Assembly (NCBI RefSeq): GCF_017792385.1 | Contig: NZ_CP051230.1 | Span: forward strand, 2,976,001-3,040,000 | DNA length: 64,000 nt | Direction: 5' to 3' | Source of the DNA: Hyphomonas sp. | GTDB taxonomy: Bacteria; Pseudomonadota; Alphaproteobacteria; Caulobacterales; Hyphomonadaceae | In this document: positions 35,577 to 45,269 of the stretch, in pieces | Layout of the letters: each line of letters begins with the position of its first letter | Numbering within the stretch: the stretch's first letter is position 1 | The notes under the pieces: model-generated | Database searches by the model: none | What the model was told of the DNA's origin: nothing | The model's input: the letters and a program-made list of their open reading frames with translations, nothing else | Made by a program: the position numbers and the translations under genes

Positions 35577-36911
35577 ATGCTGAGCATTCTGTTCAACCGT
35601 GTCTATCGCCACCTGTTCGTCGCACAGCTCGTGGCGCTCGTCGGCACGGGTCTGCTAACTGTGGCGCTCGGCCTTTTGGCATTCGACCTGGCAGGGCGCG
35701 ATGCGGGAAGAGTGCTCGGCATGGCCCTGGCCATCAAAATGGTCGCCTATATAACGGTCGCGCCAATCGTCGGGGCTTACGCAACTCGCTTTCCCCGCAA
35801 GGCATTTCTCGTGCTCATGGACCTGGCACGAGGCGGGGTAGCGCTTTGCCTTCCGTTTGTTTCGGAGATTTGGCAGATCTATGTCCTGATCTTCCTCCTG
35901 CAGTCGGCTTCCGCTGCGTTCACGCCGGTCTTTCAGGCGTCAATTCCCGAAATCCTGCCAGATGATGAGGACTACACGAACGCCTTGGCGCTGTCCCGCC
36001 TGGCGTATGACATGGAAAGCCTGGCCAGCCCGGCAATCGCTGCGGCACTGTTGTCGGTCGTGTCTTTCACTGCCCTGTTTGCAGGTACCGCGCTGGGGTT
36101 TCTGGTGTCTGCCCTCCTTGTCACGTCATCCGGTCTTTCCATCGCCCGGTCAGGCCTTTCCGGTGGACGCGGAATCCTCCGCAGGATCAGCAGGGGAACA
36201 ATCATGTATCTGAAAACCCCGAGGTTGGTTGGGTTGCTGGCGATCACTGTGTCGGCATCGGCAGCCGGGGCGATGGTGATTGTCAACACGGTCGTGGTAG
36301 TTCGTGAGAACTTCGGTCTTTCGCAGACCGAGTACGCGATCACTCTGGCCGCCTATGGTTTCGGCTCCATGCTGGTCGCATTCGGTCTCCCCACTCTGTT
36401 GAAACGTTTCAATGATCGCACAATCCTGCTGGCAGCATCGTGCTGCCTGACGGTTCTGCTCTGCAGCCTCGGTGTGATGGAATGGACGTCGACAATCTCA
36501 TGGCGGATGATCCTGATCGCATGGTTTCTGCTTGGGGCGGGGTATGCCTTATGTGTCACACCCGCAGGCAGATTGCTCAAAAGATCGTCGCACTCCGACA
36601 ACAGGGCGGAACTCTTCTCTGCACAGTTTGCCCTCAGTCATGCGTGCTGGCTGATTGCCTATCCGGTGGCTGGCTGGATCGGATCCGTGTTCGGTATGGC
36701 GGCGGCATTTCAGGGACTGGGCCTGTTGTCAGCCCTGGGAATGGCGACAGCAATCATAATCTGGCCGAGGCATGATGTTTCTGTTTTGCTGCATGATCAT
36801 CCTGAGCTTTCTCCAGACCACCCGCACTTACAGGACGGACATCGGTCCGGCGAACCCGTCCATGCGTTCGTGATTGATGATCTGCATACACACTGGCCAA
36901 GAACTCATTGA
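35577..36911 (+). CDS. Major facilitator superfamily transporter (MFS_3-like)
   Basis: This 444-residue protein has about 12 transmembrane helices and the MFS loop GAYATRFPRKAFLVLMDLARG between helices 2 and 3. It resembles enterobactin-exporter-like MFS_3 carriers. The C-terminal tail is His-rich and cytoplasmic-looking (LLHDHPELSPDHPHLQDGHR), suggesting metal binding. It lies 24 bases after czcA on the same strand, so it is probably co-expressed with the efflux pump; a role in metal or metallophore export is an inference. Confidence 0.82.
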   Translation: MLSILFNRVYRHLFVAQLVALVGTGLLTVALGLLAFDLAGRDAGRVLGMALAIKMVAYITVAPIVGAYATRFPRKAFLVLMDLARGGVALCLPFVSEIWQIYVLIFLLQSASAAFTPVFQASIPEILPDDEDYTNALALSRLAYDMESLASPAIAAALLSVVSFTALFAGTALGFLVSALLVTSSGLSIARSGLSGGRGILRRISRGTIMYLKTPRLVGLLAITVSASAAGAMVIVNTVVVVRENFGLSQTEYAITLAAYGFGSMLVAFGLPTLLKRFNDRTILLAASCCLTVLLCSLGVMEWTSTISWRMILIAWFLLGAGYALCVTPAGRLLKRSSHSDNRAELFSAQFALSHACWLIAYPVAGWIGSVFGMAAAFQGLGLLSALGMATAIIIWPRHDVSVLLHDHPELSPDHPHLQDGHRSGEPVHAFVIDDLHTHWPRTH

Positions 36912-36921
36912 GAAGTCACTG

Positions 36922-37125
36922 ATGATCACATGTTTCTGGGCGCTTTTCGCTCTCTGTTTCGCCACGGGATATGCAATTCCCGATTTCGCCCCGATCAACC
37001 TAAGTGACAAGGCGGCTGTAATCGCGAAACGATGCGGGCCCTTGTCGCCCCCCAATCGAGAAAGCAAGGCTCAACTGTGCAGCCCGGATGTCCGGACTGC
37101 GTACGAAAAACACTCAAAGATATAG
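36922..37125 (+). CDS. Possible small exported protein
   Basis: This 67-residue frame starts ten bases after the MFS stop with GAGAAG as a possible ribosome-binding site. The first 18 residues look like a signal peptide (MITCFWALFALCFATGYA). The mature part has two cysteines (AKRCGPLS and AQLCSPDV) that could form a disulfide. It ends 16 bases before the hupE start. No family is recognised; support is position and signal-like N-terminus only. Confidence 0.4.
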   Translation: MITCFWALFALCFATGYAIPDFAPINLSDKAAVIAKRCGPLSPPNRESKAQLCSPDVRTAYEKHSKI

Positions 37126-37141
37126 AGAGGAACAACGTTGA

Positions 37142-37864
37142 ATGACGCAAACGCGTATAAATCAAATGGGACGTCCCATTCTCGCGGGCCTGGTGTCGGT
37201 AATCCTGGCAACCTGGTTTGCGGGGATTGCTGATGCGCATGCCGTAGCGGAAGGTGATCGGGGATACATTCAGGAAATTACAGGCGTGCACCTCGTTTCC
37301 TTCCTTTACCTCGGGGCCAAGCACATGATCACAGGATATGACCATATTCTGTTTTTACTTGGAGTAATATTCTTCCTCTACAGAATGAAACACATCGGCA
37401 TTTATGTGAGTCTTTTTGCCCTCGGGCATTCGACGACCATGCTGGCCGGTGTCTATTTCAATTTTGGAATAAACTCCTTTATCATCGACGCCATCATTGG
37501 TCTGTCGATTGTCTATAAGGCGCTTGATAATCTGGGTGCGTATCAGAGATGGTTCGGGTTTCAACCCAATACGAAACTGGCAACTCTGGTGTTTGGATTC
37601 TGTCATGGTTTCGGTCTGTCGTCGAAGATCCTGGACTATGAAATTTCGCCTGACGGATTGCTGATAAATCTTCTGGCATTCAATGTCGGAGTCGAGGTCG
37701 GGCAGCTTCTTGCGCTCGGCACGATTCTGATCGTCATGGGCTATTGGCGTCGAACTTCCAGTTTTCTCAAACATGCCTATACGGCCAATGTCGCGATGAT
37801 GACGGCTGGCTTCGTTCTGATCGGTTACCAGTTGACCGGCTATGTTCTCACTGCATCTCAATAA
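37142..37864 (+). CDS. HupE/UreJ-family metal permease 1
   Basis: This 240-residue membrane protein has a signal-like N-terminus ending ADAHA and about seven transmembrane helices. Family motifs are AKHMITGYDHILFLLGV and GFCHGFGLSSKI, with ALGHSTTML between them, all providing histidines in membrane segments. HupE/UreJ proteins move nickel or cobalt in known cases, and this subgroup is often found near metal-stress genes. It is paralogous to the N-terminal half of the protein at 50967-52421. It is followed by the anchor protein gene after 12 bases. Confidence 0.85.
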   Translation: MTQTRINQMGRPILAGLVSVILATWFAGIADAHAVAEGDRGYIQEITGVHLVSFLYLGAKHMITGYDHILFLLGVIFFLYRMKHIGIYVSLFALGHSTTMLAGVYFNFGINSFIIDAIIGLSIVYKALDNLGAYQRWFGFQPNTKLATLVFGFCHGFGLSSKILDYEISPDGLLINLLAFNVGVEVGQLLALGTILIVMGYWRRTSSFLKHAYTANVAMMTAGFVLIGYQLTGYVLTASQ

Positions 37865-37876
37865 GGATCACGTTCA

Positions 37877-38539
37877 ATGTACAATTCTGATTTGCCAAAG
37901 CGGGAAGACCTTCCCAGCTCTGCCCAATTGATGCGATCCACGCTTATTGCCCTGTGCATTGCTGGAGGATTGCTGGTGACGGTCGTGTTGCCTGCCGAGT
38001 ACGGCGTGGATCCTACACGGATAGGAGGTGTATTGGGGCTCACGAACATGGGCGAGATCAAGCAGCAACTCGCTCAGGAAGCTGAGCAGGATGCGTTGAT
38101 GTCCGATCAGTCCGGCGCAGAAACCATGGTAGAATCTCCAGCGGAACAATCCAGCGCTATCGGCGCCGATCCATCCTCGGTCGAGCGCGTCGATCAGGCC
38201 GAAGTTCAGGCCGAGACTGCGGTATGGGCAGACGAAACCGTTGCAGTGCTGAAACCGGGGGAGTCAACGGAAATCAAGCTGATCATGATGGAAGGTGGGG
38301 TGGCGACCTTTGAATGGGTGTCCGATGTCGGCCATCTGAATTCGGCGCTGCATGGAGATGGCACGAAGGGCCAGTCGATTACCTATCGCAACGGACGGGC
38401 AGAAGTCCGGCATGAAGGCGAGCTTGTGGCAGCCTTCGATGGATCGCACGGATGGTTCTGGCGTAACCGGAGCGAACAGACGGTCACCATGACGCTTCGT
38501 ACCAAGGGACAGTATTCCGAAATTCGGCGTTTCCCCTGA
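37877..38539 (+). CDS. Membrane-anchored periplasmic protein next to hupE
   Basis: This 220-residue protein has one N-terminal transmembrane helix (about residues 20-40, LIALCIAGGLLVTVVLPAEYG), an acidic Glu/Gln-rich linker, and a C-terminal domain of about 100 residues (ESTEIKLIMMEGGVATFEWV, SHGWFWRNRSEQTVTMTLRT). Databases label similar proteins 'transmembrane anchor protein', usually beside HupE/UreJ genes. It probably assists the HupE permease. Its function is not known. Confidence 0.7.
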   Translation: MYNSDLPKREDLPSSAQLMRSTLIALCIAGGLLVTVVLPAEYGVDPTRIGGVLGLTNMGEIKQQLAQEAEQDALMSDQSGAETMVESPAEQSSAIGADPSSVERVDQAEVQAETAVWADETVAVLKPGESTEIKLIMMEGGVATFEWVSDVGHLNSALHGDGTKGQSITYRNGRAEVRHEGELVAAFDGSHGWFWRNRSEQTVTMTLRTKGQYSEIRRFP

Positions 38540-38564
38540 TCGGGCGCGATCCCGGCCCGGACAG

Positions 38565-38587
38565 CCCGTGGAGGTCCACTCCACGGG
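38565..38587. terminator. Hairpin between convergent operons
   Basis: A perfect nine-bp stem (CCCGTGGAG with CTCCACGGG) and five-base loop lies between the anchor-protein gene (plus strand) and hutU (minus strand). There is no T-run on either side, so it would be a weak bidirectional terminator or an mRNA 3'-end stabiliser. Confidence 0.5.
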
Positions 38588-38610
38588 CGACCTGCCAGTT
38601 GCTGCCGGAC

Positions 38611-40284
38611 CTACTTGTCCAACAGGCCTGGCAGAACAAGTCCTTTTTCTCGCGCGCAGGCGATCGCTTCGTCATATCCAGCATCTGCGTGGCGCATGAC
38701 GCCTGTCGCCGGATCGTTCCACAACACTTTCTCCAATCGGCGCGCGGCATCGTCGGTCCCATCGGCAACAATCACCATACCCGCATGTTGCGAGTATCCC
38801 ATGCCGACTCCACCACCATGATGGAGGCTGACCCAGGTGGCACCTGATGCCGTATTCAGCAGGGCGTTCAGCAGGGGCCAGTCAGAGACCGCGTCCGAAC
38901 CATCCTTCATGGCTTCGGTTTCCCGGTTCGGGCTTGCGACCGAACCACTGTCCAGATGATCCCTGCCGATCACGACGGGCGCTTTGAGTTCACCCTTGGC
39001 GACCATTTCGTTGAAGGCAAGTCCGAGACGATGACGGTCGCCGAGTCCCACCCAGCAGATTCTGGCCGGAAGCCCCTGAAAGGAAATGCGGTCCCGGGCC
39101 ATATCCAGCCACCTGTGGAGGTGATGATCATCCGGCAGCAATTCCTTCACTTTCTGATCTGTCTTGTAGATGTCTTCGGGATCGCCGGACAAGGCAACCC
39201 ATCGGAAAGGTCCGACGCCACGGCAGAACAAAGGACGGATATAAGCTGGCACAAATCCCGGAAAGTCGAACGCATTCGTCAGACCCTCATCGTAGGCAAC
39301 CTGGCGGATATTGTTTCCATAATCGAGGGTCGGGACGCCCATATTCCAGAAATCCAGCATCGCCTTGACCTGAATTTTCATGGAGGCGCAGGCCGCGCTT
39401 GCCACATCTTTGGGGTGTGAGGATTGTTTCTGCTTCCATTCCGACAGGGACCATCCGGAGGGCAGGTATCCATTGACTGGATCGTGTGCCGACGTCTGGT
39501 CGGTTACCAGGTCTGGCCGCACGCCTCTTCGAACCAGTTCCGGAAATATGTCGGCTGCATTGCCGCACAGACCAACTGATTTCGCTTCTCCAGCCTGAGT
39601 CCAGGCCTCAATCATTTCGAGTGCTTCGTCCAGATTGTCTGTCTTGGCGTCGAGGTAACGGGTGCGCAGACGAAAATCGATGCGATCCGGATCGCATTCG
39701 ACTGCAAGGCAACAGGCGCCAGCCATGACGGCCGCAAGCGGTTGAGCACCTCCCATGCCACCGAGGCCGCCAGTCAGGATCCATCGGCCTTGGAGATTTC
39801 CATTATAGTGTTGGCGTCCCGCCTCGACAAAAGTTTCATACGTTCCCTGAACGATGCCCTGAGTGCCGATATAGATCCAGGATCCGGCCGTCATCTGTCC
39901 GTACATCATCAGGCCTTTGCGATCGAGATCGTTGAAATGGTCCCAATTGGCCCATTTGGGAACCAGATTGGAATTCGCCAAAAGGACACGCGGAGCATCA
40001 GTGTGAGTGCGGAACACGCCCACGGGGCGACCGGACTGGACGAGCAGGGTTTCGTCTTCATCGAGTGTTTTCAGAGCCGACAGGATTTGTTCAAAATCGT
40101 TCCAGCTACGAGCCGCACGCCCGATGCCTCCGTATACGACGAGGTCGTCAGGGTTCTCGGCCACTTCGCGATCAAGATTATTCTGTATCATTCTGAACGG
40201 CGCTTCTATTGTCCAGGACTTGCAAGTGAGATCTCGACCCGTGGGGCTTTTCACGTCGCGGTGGTTTGGCAAGATTGCATTCAT
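38611..40284 (-). CDS. hutU: Urocanate hydratase
   Basis: This 557-residue enzyme converts urocanate to imidazolone propionate in histidine degradation, using tightly bound NAD+. The family pattern is clear: YGGIGRAARSWNDFE at the N-terminus, the glycine-rich NAD loop GGLGGMGGAQPLA, and YGNNIRQVAYDEG. Full length (E. coli-type enzymes are about 555 residues). It is the last gene of the minus-strand hutI-hutH-hutG-hutU operon, 11 bases after hutG. Confidence 0.96.
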   Translation of the reverse strand: MNAILPNHRDVKSPTGRDLTCKSWTIEAPFRMIQNNLDREVAENPDDLVVYGGIGRAARSWNDFEQILSALKTLDEDETLLVQSGRPVGVFRTHTDAPRVLLANSNLVPKWANWDHFNDLDRKGLMMYGQMTAGSWIYIGTQGIVQGTYETFVEAGRQHYNGNLQGRWILTGGLGGMGGAQPLAAVMAGACCLAVECDPDRIDFRLRTRYLDAKTDNLDEALEMIEAWTQAGEAKSVGLCGNAADIFPELVRRGVRPDLVTDQTSAHDPVNGYLPSGWSLSEWKQKQSSHPKDVASAACASMKIQVKAMLDFWNMGVPTLDYGNNIRQVAYDEGLTNAFDFPGFVPAYIRPLFCRGVGPFRWVALSGDPEDIYKTDQKVKELLPDDHHLHRWLDMARDRISFQGLPARICWVGLGDRHRLGLAFNEMVAKGELKAPVVIGRDHLDSGSVASPNRETEAMKDGSDAVSDWPLLNALLNTASGATWVSLHHGGGVGMGYSQHAGMVIVADGTDDAARRLEKVLWNDPATGVMRHADAGYDEAIACAREKGLVLPGLLDK

Positions 40285-40295
40285 TGAGGGCTCCG

Positions 40296-41087
40296 TTAGA
40301 GGATGGATTTCGCCGTTTCTTCGACGGCGCGCAGGATGGATTTCAAGACTGTTCGGAGCGCTTCGGCGCGTGGCTCCGAATAGTCAAATGGGGGGCTTTC
40401 AGAATCCAGATAGCAGCGTTGCGACAATTCCATCTGTATTGCGTGAACTCCCGCATCCGGATTTCCGTAATGTCGCGTGGTCCAACCACCTCTGAACCGG
40501 CCATTCACGACATGGGTGTAGTGCGGTGCTTTTTGGCACTCGGCCGCCACCGCCTCGGTCAACTCCGGCGAGCAGCTGGTGCCTCTATTATCGCCGATAT
40601 TCAGGTCTGGAAGTCGCCCCTCAAACAGAAAGGGAACTTCGGATCTTATGGAATGGCAGTCATACACCACTGCGCCGCCATGAATGTGTCGAACCCGTTC
40701 GATCTGGTCATGCAAGGCCCTGTGATAGGGTGCATGATATGTTTGAAGTCGATGGGAAATGTCTTTCGACCCGGGAACTGAGTTCCAAATTGGAGTGCCG
40801 TCGAATGTGGTGTTCGGAACAAGCTCGGTTGAATTTTGTCCAGGATAAAGGCTGACCCCATCAGGCGGGCGATTTGGGTCGATCACGTACCGGCTGAAAT
40901 TCGCGCGAACAATGGTGGCAGACGGTAACAGGCCCTCATACAATCTATCGACATGCCAGTCGGTATCCGGCATTTGCCGTCCCAACAAGGTCAGGTTCTC
41001 GCGCATGGCGGGCGGCATCGCGGTACCGGCGTGCGGCAGGGCGAGAATGACCCGCCCAGTCCCTTCTGTTACGGTCACTGCGTTCAT
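40296..41087 (-). CDS. hutG: N-formylglutamate deformylase
   Basis: This 263-residue enzyme hydrolyses N-formyl-L-glutamate to glutamate and formate, the last step of the HutF/HutG route. Family features are ILALPHAGTAMP near the N-terminus, DTDWHVDRLY, RYVIDPNR and VYDCHSIRS. Its start overlaps the hutH stop as ATGA. With HutF present, the five-step pathway without formamide release is complete in this window. Confidence 0.93.
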   Translation of the reverse strand: MNAVTVTEGTGRVILALPHAGTAMPPAMRENLTLLGRQMPDTDWHVDRLYEGLLPSATIVRANFSRYVIDPNRPPDGVSLYPGQNSTELVPNTTFDGTPIWNSVPGSKDISHRLQTYHAPYHRALHDQIERVRHIHGGAVVYDCHSIRSEVPFLFEGRLPDLNIGDNRGTSCSPELTEAVAAECQKAPHYTHVVNGRFRGGWTTRHYGNPDAGVHAIQMELSQRCYLDSESPPFDYSEPRAEALRTVLKSILRAVEETAKSIL

Positions 41088-42619
41088 GACCCGAGTTCCA
41101 TACGCGTGGTTTCAGCTTGCGCCTCGCAGAGTAGCGCCCCTGTCTGGACGAGTGATTTCATTGTGGCGATATCAGAGCTGATGATACGATCGTCTCTATA
41201 AGGAGAGATTTGGTCTCGTACTCTGCCAATCACGCGCGACAAAGCAGCACTGGTCGCAAGTGGCGCACGAAGCTCAATTCCCTGAACAGCGCACATAGTC
41301 TCAATCGCGAGAATACCCCCCAGATTTTCCGTCATTTCGGTGAGCCGCCGCGCAGCGTGGCACGCCATCGAAACATGGTCTTCCTGGTTCGCCGATGTCG
41401 GAGTTGAGTCAACACTTCTGGGGTTGGAGAGGGATTTGTTTTCACTCATAAGTGCGGCAGAGGTCACTTCAGCGATCATCAGGCCGGAGGTCAGCCCGGG
41501 GTTCGGTGCCAGGAAGGCGGGCAAACCGAAATTGAGCGCGGGGTCGACCAGCATTGCGATGCGTCGCTGCGAAATCGCCCCGATCTCGGATATCGCTATG
41601 GCGATCTGATCGGCAGCGAGAGCCACGGGCTCTGCATGAAAGTTTCCGCCAGACACGATCTCTCCGTCGGACAAGACCAGGGGATTATCGGTTGCGGCAT
41701 TGGCTTCGGTTTCGAGCGTTCGGGCTGCGTATTTGATCTGGTCAATACACGCGCCGATTACCTGCGGTGCGCACCGCAGGCAATATGGGTCCTGAACGCG
41801 CTCATCCCCCGTTACATGACTGCGCCGAATTTCCGATCCTGCCAGCAATTCGCGCAATCTGCGTGCGCTGTCGATCTGGCCCCGGTGTCCCCTCAGCTGG
41901 TGTATCTCGTCGTGAAACGGTGCGCTTGATCCCATCGCGGCATCCACGGAAAGGGCAGTCGTGGTAAGCGAAGCGATGGCCAGATGCCAGGCGTCGAACA
42001 GCCCGGCCAGGGCAAGCGCCGTTGACGCCTGCGTGCCATTCAACAGGGCAAGTCCTTCCTTCGCCTGGAGTTCTATCGGCTCGATGCCGGCCCTTTGGAG
42101 GGCTTGCGCGGCCGGCATGCGTGTTCCGCGATAGACGACATCGCCTTCTCCGATGAGCGGAGCGGCCAGATGTGCCAGTGGCGCCAGATCGCCGGATGCG
42201 CCAACCGACCCCTGTGAAGGTATGACTGGAAGAATGTCCGCTTCTGCCAATCTGGAGAGGGTTTCAACAAGAATCGGCCGTACCCCGGAGGCCCCGCGTC
42301 CCAAGGAGATGCCTTTCAACGCGATCATCAAGCGAACAATGCGTTCGGGAAGGACAGGGCCTGTTCCGGCGGCATGCGAGTAGACAAGGTTTCTCTGCAG
42401 CAATGCCAGCTTGTCCGGTGGTATGCGGACAGAAGCGAGTTTGCCGAACCCGGTATTCACACCGTAAATCACATCGCCGGCATCAATGCGGTCCGCCAGC
42501 GTTGAACACCCCGTCGCGATGGCGGTGTAGGCCAGGTCCGAGAAGCGATAGGGTGCCGCGTTGCGATAGATGGATTCTAGGTCGGAAAGTGACACCCGAC
42601 CTGGTACGAGTTCCAGCAT
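41084..42619 (-). CDS. hutH: Histidine ammonia-lyase
   Basis: This 511-residue enzyme removes ammonia from histidine to give urocanate. The autocatalytic MIO cofactor triad Ala-Ser-Gly is at residues 141-143 in SVGASGDLAPLAHL, and the active-site tyrosine loop YGVNTGFGKL is at 52-61. Full length and intact. It is four bases after hutI and overlaps hutG, so histidine uptake would directly feed it. Confidence 0.96.
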   Translation of the reverse strand: MLELVPGRVSLSDLESIYRNAAPYRFSDLAYTAIATGCSTLADRIDAGDVIYGVNTGFGKLASVRIPPDKLALLQRNLVYSHAAGTGPVLPERIVRLMIALKGISLGRGASGVRPILVETLSRLAEADILPVIPSQGSVGASGDLAPLAHLAAPLIGEGDVVYRGTRMPAAQALQRAGIEPIELQAKEGLALLNGTQASTALALAGLFDAWHLAIASLTTTALSVDAAMGSSAPFHDEIHQLRGHRGQIDSARRLRELLAGSEIRRSHVTGDERVQDPYCLRCAPQVIGACIDQIKYAARTLETEANAATDNPLVLSDGEIVSGGNFHAEPVALAADQIAIAISEIGAISQRRIAMLVDPALNFGLPAFLAPNPGLTSGLMIAEVTSAALMSENKSLSNPRSVDSTPTSANQEDHVSMACHAARRLTEMTENLGGILAIETMCAVQGIELRAPLATSAALSRVIGRVRDQISPYRDDRIISSDIATMKSLVQTGALLCEAQAETTRMELGS

Positions 42620-42623
42620 GAAA

Positions 42624-43835
42624 TCAATCCTGACAGGTGATACGTTCAGAGAGCAGACCGTTCCCGATCCAATAGGGCAGTTCGGCTGGATGGCTTACAT
42701 TCCATACCGCCAGATCTGCGACTGCACCTTCCACAATTTCTCCATACTGCCCGGACAGGCCGAGAGCCCGGGCGGCATTACGGGTTGTTCCTGCCAGCGC
42801 CTCCTCGGGTGTGAGGGAAAAGTCTATACAGGCCATATTCATGGCGGTCAGGATCGAGCAGAGGGGTGACGTGCCGGGATTGCAGTCGGTTGCGACGGCC
42901 ATGTCGACCCCGTGGGCGCGCAGCGTTTCTACGGGGGGACAAACAGTCTCCCGGAGCATGTGATACGCGCCGGGAAGCAGCACGGCGACTGTGCCCGCCT
43001 TTGCCAAGGATGCGGCATCGGCATCGGTCAGATGTTCCAGGTGATCAGCCGACAGTGCCGAATATTTTGCGGCCAGTTGCGCTCCCCCGGAATTGGACAA
43101 TTGCTCTGCGTGCAGTCTGACCGGCAGATCAAGGGACCGGGCGACTTCGAACACACGTTCGATTTGATCGCTGCTGAACGCGATGCGTTCGCAGAAGCCG
43201 TCAACCGAGTCCACAAGGCCTGCGGCGTGGGCTTGGATAAGGCCCGGAATGACGATGTCATCAATATAGGCGTCAGGTCGGTCGGTGTAGGAGGAAGGAA
43301 CGGCATGAGCCGCAAGCCAGGTGGTGTGAATCCTCACCGGTCGTACGGCCTCAAGATGGCGGGCTACTCTGAGCATGCGTATCTCGTCTTCAATCGAGAG
43401 TCCGTAACCCGATTTTACTTCCACCACGGCGACGCCTTCCTTCAAAAGACTGTCGAGTCGAGCAAGCGCGCTATCGACAAGGCTCTCAAAGCTGGAGGAG
43501 CAGGTGGCCCTTACAGTGGACTGAATGCCGCCGCCGCTTCGGGAAATTTCCTCATACGAGGCACCCTTCTGGCGTTGCTCGAATTCCTGCGCACGATGTC
43601 CTCCAAACACGATGTGCGTATGGCAATCGATCAGCGCAGGCGATACGAGGCGTCCCTCCAGCGACCGCCCTGTCAACGCGTCCAGGTCGACCGGGCAGGC
43701 GTCTGTGGGGCCTGCCCAGGTGATGCGGCCTTCCTTCACGAGAATGGTGCCATTCGGTATCAGGCCATAATCGGGCTGCCCGTGTGCCATGGTGGCAATC
43801 ATGCAGTCAGTAAGGTATTGCACGTGTTTCGTCAT
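42624..43835 (-). CDS. hutI: Imidazolonepropionase
   Basis: This 403-residue amidohydrolase opens the imidazolone ring to give N-formimino-glutamate. The metal ligands appear as LIDCHTHIVFGG, later histidines in RLHAEQLSNSGGA, SADHLEHL, and the aspartate in VATDCNPGTS. It is the first gene of the hut operon. Its start is 63 bases from the divergent hutF start, and a HutC-like operator lies between. Confidence 0.95.
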   Translation of the reverse strand: MTKHVQYLTDCMIATMAHGQPDYGLIPNGTILVKEGRITWAGPTDACPVDLDALTGRSLEGRLVSPALIDCHTHIVFGGHRAQEFEQRQKGASYEEISRSGGGIQSTVRATCSSSFESLVDSALARLDSLLKEGVAVVEVKSGYGLSIEDEIRMLRVARHLEAVRPVRIHTTWLAAHAVPSSYTDRPDAYIDDIVIPGLIQAHAAGLVDSVDGFCERIAFSSDQIERVFEVARSLDLPVRLHAEQLSNSGGAQLAAKYSALSADHLEHLTDADAASLAKAGTVAVLLPGAYHMLRETVCPPVETLRAHGVDMAVATDCNPGTSPLCSILTAMNMACIDFSLTPEEALAGTTRNAARALGLSGQYGEIVEGAVADLAVWNVSHPAELPYWIGNGLLSERITCQD

Positions 43836-43862
43836 TCTTGTGTTATGTGAACATTATAATTA

Positions 43863-43876
43863 TATGTACGCACATA
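43863..43876. promoter_or_regulatory. HutC-like operator between hutI and hutF
   Basis: The sequence TATGTACGCACATA has perfect five-base inverted arms (TATGT and ACATA). It lies in the 63-base divergent region, 28 bases from the hutI start and 23 bases from hutF. A near copy (12 of 14 bases) lies at 47681-47694 upstream of a TonB receptor. GntR/HutC repressors bind such TGT-N-ACA palindromes, and hutC is in the adjacent operon. Binding is inferred. Confidence 0.65.
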
Positions 43877-43898
43877 AAAACAGAGTCGGCAACACGGG

Positions 43899-45269
43899 AT
43901 GACCATGAAAATATCTGCTGATCAGGTTTTGACTTCCGATGGCTGGCGCGAACATGTCGCAATCACTCTGGACCCGTCGGGGCGTATTTCGGCCATTGAG
44001 CCATGTGACGCAAAATTCGACCAGTCTGTAAGCGTCCTTCTTCCGGCGCCTGGTAATGTACACAGCCACAGTTTTCAGAGAGCCATGGCGGGACTGGCTG
44101 AGCGTCGTGGCCCGAATGCGCATGACGATTTCTGGTCATGGCGAAAACTGATGTACAAGTTTCTCGAGATCCTGACGCCCGAGGACATCGAGATTATTGC
44201 TGCTCAGGTGCAAATGGAGATGCTCGAAGCCGGATATGCGGCTCAAGCCGAATTCCACTATCTGCATCATGCGGTGGGAGGCAGCGCATATGACGATATC
44301 GCCGAAACCTCCCTGCGTCACGCCAACGCGGCTGAATTGACCGGGATCGGGTATACCCATTTGCCGGTCCTATACATGCAGGGCGGCTGTGACGGACGCC
44401 AGCTGACTGGCGGTCAGGAACGGTTCGGATGTGACCTGGATCAGTTCAGCCTTATCCAGTCGCGGTTCCGGGAGCGGATGCGCGAGATGCCATCTGATAC
44501 TGTTCTGGGTGTGGCGCCGCACAGTCTCCGGGCGGTTCCTCCGCAGGCCTTCAGCGAGGTGGTTGCGGGATTGCCGCACGGGCCAATTCATATTCATGCT
44601 GCTGAACAGGTTGCCGAAGTCGAGGAAATCATCGCTTTCCTGGGGCGACGACCGGTCGATTGGCTTCTGACGCAGATGGAGGTCGGTCAGCGATGGTGCA
44701 TGATCCATGCAACGCAAATGACGCAAGATGAGACCCGTCGCCTTGCGCGCTCGGGTGCCGTTGCCGGAGTGTGCCCTGTTACGGAGGCTAATCTGGGAGA
44801 CGGTATTTTTAACTGTGTCGATTTTGTATCCGAAGGCGGAATGTTCGGAATCGGGTCAGATTCGAATGTGCGGATAGGCCTCACAGAGGAATTGAGACTG
44901 CTGGAAGTGACACAGCGTCTGAGGGATCGGCGGCGGACGCTTCTGACAAATGGGGACGTGCGCTCCAATGGCCGTTTCCTGTACGAACACGCGGTTGCAG
45001 GGTCGGCTCGTGCGCTGGGCCGGAGCTCCGGCAAGATCGCGGTTGGAGCATATGCCGACATGCTGGCGCTCGACGGGAAGTCGCTTGAACTGGCCGGTCT
45101 TGTAGGCGATGCGATGCTTGATGCGTGGATATTTGCTGGGGCGGATGATATCATCACCGATGTTTGGTCGGCTGGCCGGCACATGGTTCAGGGTGGACAG
45201 CATGTGCAAAGGGACCAGATCGTGACTGCCTATGCCGGGCTGAGCAAACGACTGAGGGGAACTTTATGA
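43899..45269 (+). CDS. hutF: Formimidoylglutamate deiminase
   Basis: This 456-residue amidohydrolase converts formimino-glutamate to N-formylglutamate and ammonia. The first metal motif is NVHSHSFQRAMAG, and later ligands are HIHAAEQVAE, CMIHATQM and GSDSNVRI. It starts divergently from hutI. Its stop overlaps the hutC start as ATGA, so enzyme and repressor are co-translated. Confidence 0.94.
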   Translation: MTMKISADQVLTSDGWREHVAITLDPSGRISAIEPCDAKFDQSVSVLLPAPGNVHSHSFQRAMAGLAERRGPNAHDDFWSWRKLMYKFLEILTPEDIEIIAAQVQMEMLEAGYAAQAEFHYLHHAVGGSAYDDIAETSLRHANAAELTGIGYTHLPVLYMQGGCDGRQLTGGQERFGCDLDQFSLIQSRFRERMREMPSDTVLGVAPHSLRAVPPQAFSEVVAGLPHGPIHIHAAEQVAEVEEIIAFLGRRPVDWLLTQMEVGQRWCMIHATQMTQDETRRLARSGAVAGVCPVTEANLGDGIFNCVDFVSEGGMFGIGSDSNVRIGLTEELRLLEVTQRLRDRRRTLLTNGDVRSNGRFLYEHAVAGSARALGRSSGKIAVGAYADMLALDGKSLELAGLVGDAMLDAWIFAGADDIITDVWSAGRHMVQGGQHVQRDQIVTAYAGLSKRLRGTL